DNA of 64,000 nucleotides. Source: UBA7446 sp049596455. GTDB taxonomy: Bacteria; Bacteroidota; Bacteroidia; Flavobacteriales; Flavobacteriaceae. The notes beneath the pieces are model-generated. The model was given only the letters and a program-made list of their open reading frames with translations, was not told the DNA's origin and searched no databases. Shown here piece after piece: positions 9,093 through 17,399 of the stretch. The stretch spans positions 1 through 64,000 of the forward strand of contig JBMYLP010000002.1 of NCBI GenBank assembly GCA_049596455.1, read 5' to 3'. The translations under genes and the position numbers were made by a program. Position 1 is the stretch's first letter, and the number at the start of each line of letters is the position of its first letter.

Positions 9093-9251
9093 TCAGAAAT
9101 AGCTGTAAATCAAGTGTAATTGCTTTTGCAAAGCAAAAAAAGCAGGAGCGTTAGATTTATCAGCGATTTTGAGTGGTAACTCAAAAATTTCCTCAAAATC
9201 GTCTTGAATTTTTGGTTCGTTTTGTTTCAAGACAAAATGAACGGACGTATT
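9093..9251 (-). pseudogene. Possible gene remnant or repeat-derived reading frame
   Basis: On the minus strand an open frame of 52 codons runs between TAG (9254-9252) and TGA (9095-9093). It has no ATG; a TTG about eight codons in could start a 45-residue peptide containing QNEPKIQDDFEEIFELPLK. The composition is protein-like, acidic then hydrophobic, but I recognise no family. It lies in the only gene-free stretch above 300 bp (9002-9316) and contains the hairpin noted at 9211-9238. It may be a decayed gene end, a dispersed intergenic repeat common in Flavobacteriaceae, or chance. Confidence 0.3.
9211..9238. repeat. Imperfect inverted repeat (hairpin)
   Basis: GTTCGTTTTGT and ACAAAATGAAC form an 11-bp stem with one G:T-type mismatch around a 6-nt loop. 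It sits about 80 bp upstream of the cystathionine synthase/lyase gene, before its promoter. It has no following T-run, so an intrinsic terminator is unlikely on the plus strand. The rest of 9002-9316 shows only this element, the frame at 9093-9251 and the promoter. Confidence 0.45.
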
Positions 9252-9270
9252 CTATTTAATTTGTTTTCGT

Positions 9271-9302
9271 TTTGCGCACTTAAGGGACAAAAAGTACATT
9301 TG
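9271..9302 (+). promoter_or_regulatory. Bacteroidota-type promoter for the Cys/Met PLP enzyme
   Basis: TTTG (9271-9274), a 20-bp spacer and TACATTTG (9295-9302) fit the -33 TTTG / -7 TAnnTTTG consensus of the main sigma factor in this phylum. The ATG lies 14 bases beyond the -7 element, giving a very short leader. Confidence 0.7.
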
Positions 9303-9316
9303 CTTAAAATTTACCC

Positions 9317-10471
9317 ATGGCAAATAAAAAATTAAAATTCAACTCCCGTACCATTCATGGGGGACAACAGCCCGACAAAGCCTATGGGGCAGTGATGCCT
9401 CCTGTTTATCTTACTTCAACCTATGCACAAACAAAGCCTGGCGAACACCTTGGTTATGAATACAGTAGGTCACATAACCCTACGCGTTCTGCTTTGGAAG
9501 CATCGCTCGCAAGCATCGAGTCTGGTAATCATGGGCTCACATTTGCATCGGGCATGGCAGCCATTGACGCCGTAATTAAATTGCTACAGCCAGGCGATGA
9601 AGTCATCTCAACAAATGATTTATACGGAGGCACGTATCGTATTTTTACTAAGGTATTTGCATCCTATGGCATCACATTTCATTTTGTGCCCATGGGCGAT
9701 ATTGCACAAGTTGAAAAGCACATCAATGCGAACACCAAATTGCTTTGGGTAGAAACACCAACCAACCCGCTCATGCAAGTGATTGACATCAAAGCCATGG
9801 CGACTCTTGCCAATGCACATAAACTATTGCTAGCCGTGGATAATACGTTTGCTTCGCCTTATTTGCAACGCCCTTTAGAGCTAGGAGCAGATATTGTGAT
9901 GCACTCCGCAACAAAATACTTGGGAGGACACAGCGATGTAGTCTTAGGCGCTTTAGTTTTAAATGATGCTGACCTTGCCGAACGTTTGGCATTTATTCAA
10001 AATGCTAGTGGCGCAGTCCCTGGACCCATGGATGCTTTTTTGGTACTACGAGGGATTAAAACCCTTCACGTGCGCATGCAACGCCATTGCGAAAACGGGC
10101 GCGCAGTTGCCAAATTTTTGGCACAGCACTCCGATGTTGAAAAAGTGTATTGGCCTGGATTTGAAACCCACCCTAATCACGATGTAGCAAAAGCGCAAAT
10201 GGATGATTTTGGTGGCATGATTTCGTTTGTACATAAAGACAGCAGCCTTAAAAAAGCAGTCGATATTGTTTCGTCCTTACAAGTGTTTACCCTTGCCGAA
10301 TCGTTGGGTGGGGTAGAAAGTCTTGCAGGACACCCCGCAAGTATGACACACGCCTCTATTCCAAAAGAAGAACGTGAAAAAACAGGGGTAACCGACGGAC
10401 TTATTCGTTTAAGCGTTGGCATTGAAGACAGCGAAGACTTGATTTCGGATTTGGCACAGGCATTGGGCTAA
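9317..10471 (+). CDS. Cystathionine gamma-synthase/lyase family PLP enzyme
   Basis: Cytoplasmic trans-sulfuration family enzyme (Cys/Met metabolism PLP-dependent fold type I), 384 residues. Visible family features are YEYSRSHNPTR (substrate/PLP phosphate binding Tyr-Ser-Arg), the TFASGMAA loop, VDNTFASPYLQ, and the PLP lysine in HSATKYLGGHSD, Lys200. The ending SVGIEDSEDLI is also typical. Length and motifs fit cystathionine gamma-synthase or cystathionine gamma-/beta-lyase; sequence alone does not decide between methionine-directed synthesis and cysteine-directed cleavage. It stands alone with its own promoter, 41 bp before gdhA. Confidence 0.9.
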   Translation: MANKKLKFNSRTIHGGQQPDKAYGAVMPPVYLTSTYAQTKPGEHLGYEYSRSHNPTRSALEASLASIESGNHGLTFASGMAAIDAVIKLLQPGDEVISTNDLYGGTYRIFTKVFASYGITFHFVPMGDIAQVEKHINANTKLLWVETPTNPLMQVIDIKAMATLANAHKLLLAVDNTFASPYLQRPLELGADIVMHSATKYLGGHSDVVLGALVLNDADLAERLAFIQNASGAVPGPMDAFLVLRGIKTLHVRMQRHCENGRAVAKFLAQHSDVEKVYWPGFETHPNHDVAKAQMDDFGGMISFVHKDSSLKKAVDIVSSLQVFTLAESLGGVESLAGHPASMTHASIPKEEREKTGVTDGLIRLSVGIEDSEDLISDLAQALG

Positions 10472-10494
10472 TGTTCAAATAAAACGTACATTCG
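10463..10494 (+). promoter_or_regulatory. Probable promoter of gdhA
   Basis: TTG at 10463-10465 and TACATTCG at 10487-10494, separated by 21 bp, is a one-mismatch match to the TTTG/TAnnTTTG pattern. It overlaps the 3' end of the upstream gene and lies 18 bases before the gdhA start. Confidence 0.5.
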
Positions 10495-10512
10495 ATTAGC
10501 AATTTAAATCTT

Positions 10513-11853
10513 ATGGAACAAATCATTAATGGGTTTTTGGCTGAAGTTAGCAAACGCAATGCACACGAACCCGAATTTATGCAAGCTGTTACAGAAGTTG
10601 CGCAAACGGTATTACCCTATATTGTTGCAAATGACATTTATCACGGCAAAAATATCTTAATGCGTATGGTTGAGCCCGAGCGTGTGGTCATGTTTCGTGT
10701 GCCTTGGGTAGATGATAAGGGTGAAATTCAGGTAAATAGAGGATATCGTATAGAAATGAACTCAGCTATAGGCCCTTACAAGGGGGGGTTGCGTTTTCAC
10801 GAATCCGTAAACTTGAGTATTCTCAAATTTTTGGCATTTGAACAAGTATTTAAAAATGCGCTGACCACCTTGCCCATGGGCGGCGGAAAAGGTGGTGCCG
10901 ATTTTAATCCAAAAGGTAAATCGGATGCGGAGGTGATGCGTTTTTGCCAAAGTTTTATGACTGAGTTGTTTCGTCATATAGGTCCTAACAGAGATATTCC
11001 CGCAGGAGATATTGGCGTTGGCGGTCGAGAGATTGGCTATATGTTTGGACAGTATAAACGATTAAAAAATGAGTTTACGGGCGTATTGACAGGAAAAGGT
11101 ATTTCGTGGGGCGGTTCGCTCATCCGACCTGAAGCTACAGGATACGGAGCCGTTTATTTTGCACAAAATATGTTGAAAGCCAAAAACGAAAGCTTTGACG
11201 GAAAAAAGGTGGTTATTTCGGGATCTGGAAACGTGGCGCAATACGCTGCCGAAAAAGCCATTCAGCTTGGCGCAAAAGTATTGACACTTTCAGATTCTTC
11301 AGGATTTATTCATGACCCAGATGGGATTGACCAAGAAAAGTTGGCATACATCATGGAACTAAAAAATGTAGATCGCCAACGGATTCACAAATTCATTGAA
11401 AAATATCCTTCCGCAAGTTTTCATAAAGGTGAAAAGCCATGGAGCATAGCCTGCGATATTGCCATGCCGTGTGCCACCCAAAATGAGCTAAATGAAAAAA
11501 ATGCCAAAACACTAATTTCGAATGGATGTTACTGTATTAGTGAAGGAGCAAACATGCCCTCAACCCCTGTTGCGATTGCACAGTTCCACGCAAACCATGT
11601 GCTATATGCTCCTGGAAAAGCTTCCAATGCGGGAGGTGTAGCTGTTTCTGGACTTGAAATGGCACAAAATTCGTTGCGTTACAGTTGGACCCGAGATGAA
11701 GTAGATCAACGGTTGCAGGATATCATGGAAGACATTCACGATGCGTGCGTGTTGTATGGCGCTGAAAACAAAACCATTAATTACGAAAAAGGCGCAAATA
11801 TTGCAGGTTTTGTAAAAGTGGCCGACGCCATGTTGGCGCAAGGCGTTGTGTAG
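10513..11853 (+). CDS. gdhA: Glutamate dehydrogenase (NADP-type, hexameric)
   Basis: Interconverts 2-oxoglutarate plus ammonia and glutamate, linking nitrogen assimilation to the TCA cycle. At 446 residues it has the size of the small hexameric enzyme. Seen are KGGLRFHESVN, the catalytic lysine in PMGGGKGGADF (Lys126, near the usual position), the GPNRDIPAGDIGVG segment and the dinucleotide fold GSGNVAQYAAEKA. NADP use is inferred from the closeness to the E. coli-type anabolic enzyme. Single gene with its own promoter; the next gene begins 32 bp after the stop. Confidence 0.95.
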   Translation: MEQIINGFLAEVSKRNAHEPEFMQAVTEVAQTVLPYIVANDIYHGKNILMRMVEPERVVMFRVPWVDDKGEIQVNRGYRIEMNSAIGPYKGGLRFHESVNLSILKFLAFEQVFKNALTTLPMGGGKGGADFNPKGKSDAEVMRFCQSFMTELFRHIGPNRDIPAGDIGVGGREIGYMFGQYKRLKNEFTGVLTGKGISWGGSLIRPEATGYGAVYFAQNMLKAKNESFDGKKVVISGSGNVAQYAAEKAIQLGAKVLTLSDSSGFIHDPDGIDQEKLAYIMELKNVDRQRIHKFIEKYPSASFHKGEKPWSIACDIAMPCATQNELNEKNAKTLISNGCYCISEGANMPSTPVAIAQFHANHVLYAPGKASNAGGVAVSGLEMAQNSLRYSWTRDEVDQRLQDIMEDIHDACVLYGAENKTINYEKGANIAGFVKVADAMLAQGVV

Positions 11854-11885
11854 TATACTTCAACGGTGCATTTTCCGTTTTGCTT

Positions 11886-14165
11886 ATGATGAAGGTTAAT
11901 TTGTTGCGTGTTCTTTTTTTTGTTGTATGGGGCGTCTCAATCTGTTGGGGACAAAACAAGCAGTGGGAGTCCATGTATTCATACTACAACACTACTAATG
12001 GAGTTGCTTACAATGAGACCCTAGTTGTAGCGGCTGAAAACGCACTTTTTTTATATAACCCTAACCTGAATAGCACTGAAACCTTTACCACTGTTGATGG
12101 GCTTTCGGGAGACAATTTTTCTGCATTAGTCGTTTACGATAACACCATTATCGCAGGCTTTGAAAACGGCATGGTAGCCAAGATTGATATCAACACAAAA
12201 AAAATTGACCTTGACAATTCCATTGAGCGAAACATCTCAGTTAATGCTGACAAAAAGCAAATCAATCAACTTTATGCCCACCAAAACCTAGTGTATTTGG
12301 CAACGGGATTTGGCATAGTAGAGCTTAATCCCACAACGGTGGAGTTTGGCGACACCTATTATTTTGGGTCATTAGGCGCAAGGATTCGTGTAAATCAAGT
12401 AGCCGTTTTTGAAGACTACATTTATGCTGCCACCCCGCAAGGGGTCTATAGAACGCTGCTCAATAACCCCAACAAACTTGAATTTTCTACTTGGGAGCAA
12501 CATGCCGTTGGTAACTGGATGGCTCTATGGATGCAAGACAACATGCTTTATGGCGCAAGAGACGAAGCAAATGCGGTTTCTTTTATTCAACTAAACGATA
12601 GTGTAACAGAAAAGAAACGTTTTTCGGGAAAAGCAAAACACATTGCTCCACACGAAAATGGCATTGTTATTACGACTTCAAACCGAGTGTATGATGTAAA
12701 CAAAGCATTTGAAACAACACAAACCATAGACGATATTGACGGAGTAAAACCCAATACGTTTACATTTGGAGTGTACGCAAACAATGAACTTTGGATTGGC
12801 ACATCATCTGAAGGACTAATTCGGTATGCCGCATCTGCGGACGATAAATTTATAAGCCCTGAAGGACCATTGTTAAATAATATTTGGGATATCGAGGCAC
12901 TAGCAAATGAGCTTTGGATTTCGCATGGAGAATACGAAATATTTTATAACCCTTGGCCTTTAGAAAAATATGGGCTAAGTCATTATTACAACGATAGATG
13001 GGATAATATCAGCAACAAATCGCTTTTTGATGTAGAAACCTTTGTCCGGGTAGTAGCGCATCCTACTGATTTAGGGAAGCTTTATGCGTGCTCTTACCAT
13101 AGAGGAATAGTACCACTTGAAGACAATACGCCAATAGCGTTATGGAATCAAACCAATAGCGGGCTAGAAAGCCTTACGTTTGATGGCCCTACCGTGAGCA
13201 TTCGTGTTCGGGATGCCGTAGTAGACGATGGCGGAGACCTTTGGTCGCTAACAGCCTTTGTACAAAAAGGATTAAAAAAGCGCGCGCCCTCGGGACAATG
13301 GACGTCTTACGATTTGTCAGAGGTTGTCTTAGACTACACCAAAGAGTCTGGCTATTCAAATATGGAATTATATGAGGACAAAATCATTTTTTTTGGCGGA
13401 ATAAATAGCGGACTCATAGGAGTTGATATTACCCAATCACCACCGCAAATGAAGCGCCTTATGGGGGGTGAGCTTGGATTGCCTTCTGATGATGTGCGCA
13501 GCATCCGATTGGACAAAGACAACCGCCTTTGGGTAGGAACACGAGCTGGGATTGCCGTACTTTACGCACCGAACCAATTTTTTGAGCCTGAATCACAACT
13601 GCGAACCATTGTGGTAGAAGATGATGGAAACCTTCGCGAGCTACTTTCAGGACAGTTTATTACGGACATTGAAGTTGATGGCAACAACCAAAAATGGGTA
13701 AGCACAGGAACTTCTGGTGTTTTCTTGCTAAGTCCAAGCGGGACAGAAATTTTACAGCATTTCACCAAAGAAAACAGTCCACTACCTACATCCTCCGTTA
13801 AAACCATTGACATTGATAATGCCACTGGGAAAGTGTATTTGGGAACGCTTAACGGTATGGTTGTTTTTCAAGGAGATGCCTACGCCGAGTCTGAAAAGTT
13901 ATCTGAAGTAAACGTTTTTCCAAACCCCGTTAGACCCAACTATACAGGGAACTTGGTGGTGCGAGGATTGCAGCAAGACGCTCGCGTAAAAATCACTGAT
14001 ATTGCAGGAAACCTTGTCTATGACACTACGAGTGAGGGGGGCAGTATCAGTTGGAACTTACGTTCTTTTTCAGGGCAACGTGTTCGTTCGGGAGTTTACC
14101 TCATTTTTGTTTCATCGAAAGACGGACTTGATAGTGCCGTTAAAAAAGTGATGATTGTAAACTGA
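11886..14165 (+). CDS. porZ: PorZ-like type IX secretion component with beta-propellers and T9SS sorting domain
   Basis: Secreted surface protein of about 759 residues. A signal peptide ends near WGQNKQW; then come two-component-regulator-like propeller blades (repeats such as VAAENALFLYNPN, TVDGLSGDNFSAL, LWIGTSSEGLIRY, LWVGTRAGIAVLY), and a C-terminal type A sorting domain begins at VNVFPNPV, about 85 residues from the end. PorZ in Porphyromonas is part of the attachment complex that transfers cargo to A-LPS and has this same three-part build. The pairing with recO downstream supports PorZ in Flavobacteriaceae (from memory). ATG 11886 or 11889 precedes the signal peptide; a TTG at 11880 is less likely. 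Ends 1 base into recO. Confidence 0.75.
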   Translation: MMKVNLLRVLFFVVWGVSICWGQNKQWESMYSYYNTTNGVAYNETLVVAAENALFLYNPNLNSTETFTTVDGLSGDNFSALVVYDNTIIAGFENGMVAKIDINTKKIDLDNSIERNISVNADKKQINQLYAHQNLVYLATGFGIVELNPTTVEFGDTYYFGSLGARIRVNQVAVFEDYIYAATPQGVYRTLLNNPNKLEFSTWEQHAVGNWMALWMQDNMLYGARDEANAVSFIQLNDSVTEKKRFSGKAKHIAPHENGIVITTSNRVYDVNKAFETTQTIDDIDGVKPNTFTFGVYANNELWIGTSSEGLIRYAASADDKFISPEGPLLNNIWDIEALANELWISHGEYEIFYNPWPLEKYGLSHYYNDRWDNISNKSLFDVETFVRVVAHPTDLGKLYACSYHRGIVPLEDNTPIALWNQTNSGLESLTFDGPTVSIRVRDAVVDDGGDLWSLTAFVQKGLKKRAPSGQWTSYDLSEVVLDYTKESGYSNMELYEDKIIFFGGINSGLIGVDITQSPPQMKRLMGGELGLPSDDVRSIRLDKDNRLWVGTRAGIAVLYAPNQFFEPESQLRTIVVEDDGNLRELLSGQFITDIEVDGNNQKWVSTGTSGVFLLSPSGTEILQHFTKENSPLPTSSVKTIDIDNATGKVYLGTLNGMVVFQGDAYAESEKLSEVNVFPNPVRPNYTGNLVVRGLQQDARVKITDIAGNLVYDTTSEGGSISWNLRSFSGQRVRSGVYLIFVSSKDGLDSAVKKVMIVN

Positions 14166-14887
14166 TGGAACAACCCACTAAAGCGATTGTACTACACGCC
14201 ACAAAATACGGCGAAACAAGCGTGATTTTAAACGCTTATACACAACAACTAGGACTACGGGCATACGTCGTTAAGGGAGTTCGGTCAGCGAAGCGAAACA
14301 AAACATTTTCAATGGGAATGTTTCAACCGCTCACACAACTGGAATTGGTAGCGACTACGCCTAAACGCGCGGGGCTTTCTGTATTAAAATCGGCTAAGAT
14401 TATACATCCTTACACGACTATTACAACCGATATTGCCAAATCGAGTATTTGCATGTTTTTGGCAGAAGTGTTGCGTTCGGTCTTAAAAGAGGAAGAAGAA
14501 AACACATCACTTTATCACTTTTTGGAACATTCACTTATCTGGCTTGACACCCATGATAAAACGGCTAATGTGCATCTATATATTTTGATACAACTCACCA
14601 AATATTTAGGGTTTTACCCTGATGTTTCTGCCATTTCAAACCCTTATTTTGATGTACAAAACGGACAGTTTTGCGAATATGAAAACAGCACGGAGTGTGT
14701 GTCGGGTGAGGAAGTAATCCTCTTAAAATCCTATTTAGGTACGAAATTTGATGGGGTGGATACGATTTTGGCTACTGCCGAACAACGGAGAGCATTGTTG
14801 AAACTTCTTATGCGGTATTATCAATTGCATGTACAGTCGTTCAGAATGCCCAAATCATTAGATGTGTTATATGAAGTTTTTAGTTAA
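14165..14887 (+). CDS. recO: DNA repair protein RecO
   Basis: RecFOR-pathway mediator that anneals single strands and loads RecA at gaps. The 240-residue protein opens with an OB fold, including the family's KAIVLHATKYGETSVILNAY start and VVKGVRS loop, followed by a helical domain. The CxxC zinc motif found in some RecO proteins is not present as a complete set (only FCEYENSTEC), as in many Gram-negative RecOs. It overlaps porZ by one base (ATG within TGATGG) and the following receptor gene by 17 bp, so it sits inside an envelope-gene operon. Confidence 0.9.
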   Translation: MEQPTKAIVLHATKYGETSVILNAYTQQLGLRAYVVKGVRSAKRNKTFSMGMFQPLTQLELVATTPKRAGLSVLKSAKIIHPYTTITTDIAKSSICMFLAEVLRSVLKEEEENTSLYHFLEHSLIWLDTHDKTANVHLYILIQLTKYLGFYPDVSAISNPYFDVQNGQFCEYENSTECVSGEEVILLKSYLGTKFDGVDTILATAEQRRALLKLLMRYYQLHVQSFRMPKSLDVLYEVFS

Positions 14888-17324
14888 TGCGGTTTTTCTT
14901 TGCGTTGCCATATTTGGCATGGCACAACAGGTTGTTGTAAAAGATGCCGTTACCCATGAGGTGCTTGCTGGAGTGAGTATTTTCGACACAGAGAAAACGC
15001 ATCTTGAAACTACTGCCAAAAACGGAAAAGCACAGTTAGATGGGTTTGATGCTGCCGCATCTTTATCCTTTTCTCATATGGGCTATCAAATGCAAACGCT
15101 TCAAAAAAGCCACATCAAATCTGCCCAAGTAATTTGGATGACACCCAACACGGAACAACTTGGCGAAATCGTACTGTCGGTTTCTCGTTCTTCGGACAAA
15201 AAACAGCGCTTGGCGCAACAAGTGGGCATCATAAGTGAGCAAGAAATCGCCCAAATAAGCCCCGAAAACACTGCGGTTTTACTTCGGGAAGTTCCAGGTG
15301 TTCGGGTACAGCAATCGCAAGGCGGCGGGGGAAGCCCGGTGTTGCGCGGTTTTGAGGCAAATCGGGTGCTTTTGGTTGTAGACGGGGTACGACTTAACAA
15401 CGCTATTTTTCGATCGGGACATGTTCACAACGCCCTTTCTGTTGATCCGCTTAGCTTAAGCAGAGCGGAAGTTATTTTTGGGCCTTCTTCCGTAGGCTAT
15501 GGCTCGGATGCGTTGGGAGGGGTCATTCATTTTTATACACGCACCCCACTCATCAATCAACATAAAAAGCTACGCATTGCGGGCTCATCGTCTTATACTT
15601 TTGCGCAAAACACCTCAAAACAATCTGCTGTAATAGAATACAGCGCACCAAAGTGGGCAGTTTTGCAGCAGGTTTCCTATTCCCAATTTGGCGATATTGT
15701 TATGGGAAAACGGCGGGTGCACGGTTATGATAATTGGGGTAAAGTATTTGAATATTCCCAAAATTCAGACACAAATTATAAGGCTTTACCTTCCAAAAAT
15801 AATAACCCAAACTTGCAGCGAAACTCAGGATACGAGCAAGTAGATATTTTGCAAAAATGGATTTATCACACCACGAATGGTATCAAATTTACGCTAAATC
15901 TACAGGGTTCTCAATCTGGAAATATCCCACGATTTGATAAGCTTTCAGAAACCACAGGCGACGCTTTGCGATTTGCTCGTTGGGAGTACGGTCCTCAAAA
16001 ACGGTTGCTGATTTCACCACAAATTAGCTTTGTTGGCAACAAGCCGTGGCTACATTCGGGAAAAATTATTGCTGCTGTCCAATTTTTAGAAGAGTCTAGA
16101 ATCAAACGAAAATTTGCAAGCCTAAACAGAGAAACACAACGAGAACAACTTACCGTGTTCAGCCTTAACGCTGATTTTAAAGCCAAAAGTCAAAAAGGTC
16201 GCGATTGGTCGTATGGATTAGAAATGACACACAACCAAGTACGCTCATCGGCATTTGCTCAAGAGCTACATGTGGTTGCTAATGAAATTGTTGGGCTAAA
16301 ATCAAAAACACCTATTCCAACGCGCTATCCAAGTGGCGGAAGCACTTACGCCACCTTTGCAGGTTATGTGGATTATAGGCATGATATTAACCCGAAAAGC
16401 ACATTGAGTTTTGGCGCAAGACATACCATTACTGAATTGAATGCCGCATGGACAGAGCAGGCACTTATTGATGCAAGATTGGCGCACGCCTATCAAAAGC
16501 ATCAATCGTCAAATGTTACCCTTGGATATAGTTATAAACCCAACACGCAATGGCAGCTTAAAGCTCTTTTTTCCACTGGGTTTAGAGCACCTAACATTGA
16601 CGACTTAGGCAAAACTCGTGAAAATCAAGGCATTTTGAGTGTGCCCAATTTGGAACTTAACCCTGAATATATTTACAGCACTGATATCGGTATTCGCAAG
16701 CAGTGGAGCAATGGGTCTTTTGTGGAGACAAATGGGTATTACGCTTTTGTTCAAGATTATATTGCTCGTGGGCCATATAGCGTTGTGCATGACAAATCTA
16801 CTTCGGATTATAGCACTATTATGCATTCTGAAGATGAAGTACAAACTACAGCAAACATTAATGTTGGCGCAGTAAAAGTATATGGATTTAGTACGCAAAG
16901 TAAATGGATGATTTTACCCAAAATAGCATATCGTGGAACGCTTACATATACACGAGGATTTGGCAATAACTTTAGTGGAAATCTTCCTTCAATAAGTCCA
17001 TTATTTATAACCCAAAAAATTCAATGGCAACTCCGAAAGGGAGACCTTTCGTTGCAATGGCATCATGCGCAACGCAAAACGCCAGAAACGTACAGCCCTT
17101 GGGGGGAAGATGGGCTTGAAGAAACACCTGTGCTTGCAAACGGCTCGTTTGCAGGGACACCCAAATGGCATCGCTGGGATGTGCAATTTGCACTTCCACT
17201 AAGCGATACGATAAAACTCTCAGGCGGAATTTACAACCTCTGGGATACGCACTATCGAGAATTTGCATCGGGGATTTCTGCGCCCGGTAGAAGCGCAAAG
17301 CTGGTATTAAGGTATGAATTGTAG
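14871..17324 (+). CDS. TonB-dependent receptor, heme/hemoglobin-receptor-like
   Basis: Outer-membrane TonB-dependent transporter of about 817 residues. A signal peptide (to FGMAQQ) is followed by a carboxypeptidase-regulatory-like domain (residues 20-95), a plug with PGVRVQQSQGGGGSPVLRGF and VVDGVRLNNAIFRSGH, and a 22-strand barrel. FRAPNIDDLGK and VPNLELNPE correspond to the FRAP and NPNL motifs of HmuR-type heme receptors, which suggests heme or a heme protein as ligand; this is family inference. I prefer ATG 14871 over 14862 because it starts directly at the signal peptide (MKFLVNAVFL). It overlaps the end of recO. Confidence 0.85.
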   Translation: MKFLVNAVFLCVAIFGMAQQVVVKDAVTHEVLAGVSIFDTEKTHLETTAKNGKAQLDGFDAAASLSFSHMGYQMQTLQKSHIKSAQVIWMTPNTEQLGEIVLSVSRSSDKKQRLAQQVGIISEQEIAQISPENTAVLLREVPGVRVQQSQGGGGSPVLRGFEANRVLLVVDGVRLNNAIFRSGHVHNALSVDPLSLSRAEVIFGPSSVGYGSDALGGVIHFYTRTPLINQHKKLRIAGSSSYTFAQNTSKQSAVIEYSAPKWAVLQQVSYSQFGDIVMGKRRVHGYDNWGKVFEYSQNSDTNYKALPSKNNNPNLQRNSGYEQVDILQKWIYHTTNGIKFTLNLQGSQSGNIPRFDKLSETTGDALRFARWEYGPQKRLLISPQISFVGNKPWLHSGKIIAAVQFLEESRIKRKFASLNRETQREQLTVFSLNADFKAKSQKGRDWSYGLEMTHNQVRSSAFAQELHVVANEIVGLKSKTPIPTRYPSGGSTYATFAGYVDYRHDINPKSTLSFGARHTITELNAAWTEQALIDARLAHAYQKHQSSNVTLGYSYKPNTQWQLKALFSTGFRAPNIDDLGKTRENQGILSVPNLELNPEYIYSTDIGIRKQWSNGSFVETNGYYAFVQDYIARGPYSVVHDKSTSDYSTIMHSEDEVQTTANINVGAVKVYGFSTQSKWMILPKIAYRGTLTYTRGFGNNFSGNLPSISPLFITQKIQWQLRKGDLSLQWHHAQRKTPETYSPWGEDGLEETPVLANGSFAGTPKWHRWDVQFALPLSDTIKLSGGIYNLWDTHYREFASGISAPGRSAKLVLRYEL

Positions 17325-17399
17325 CGATTCGCCAACATAACAACACAACATTTTGCCCTAAATTGGTTACTTTCGCATGCATAATTTTAGTGCAAGATT

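Noticed and set aside
15101..15400. Minus-strand 99-codon frame within the TonB receptor plug
   Set aside because: It is antisense to strongly conserved plug codons; no separate start signals.
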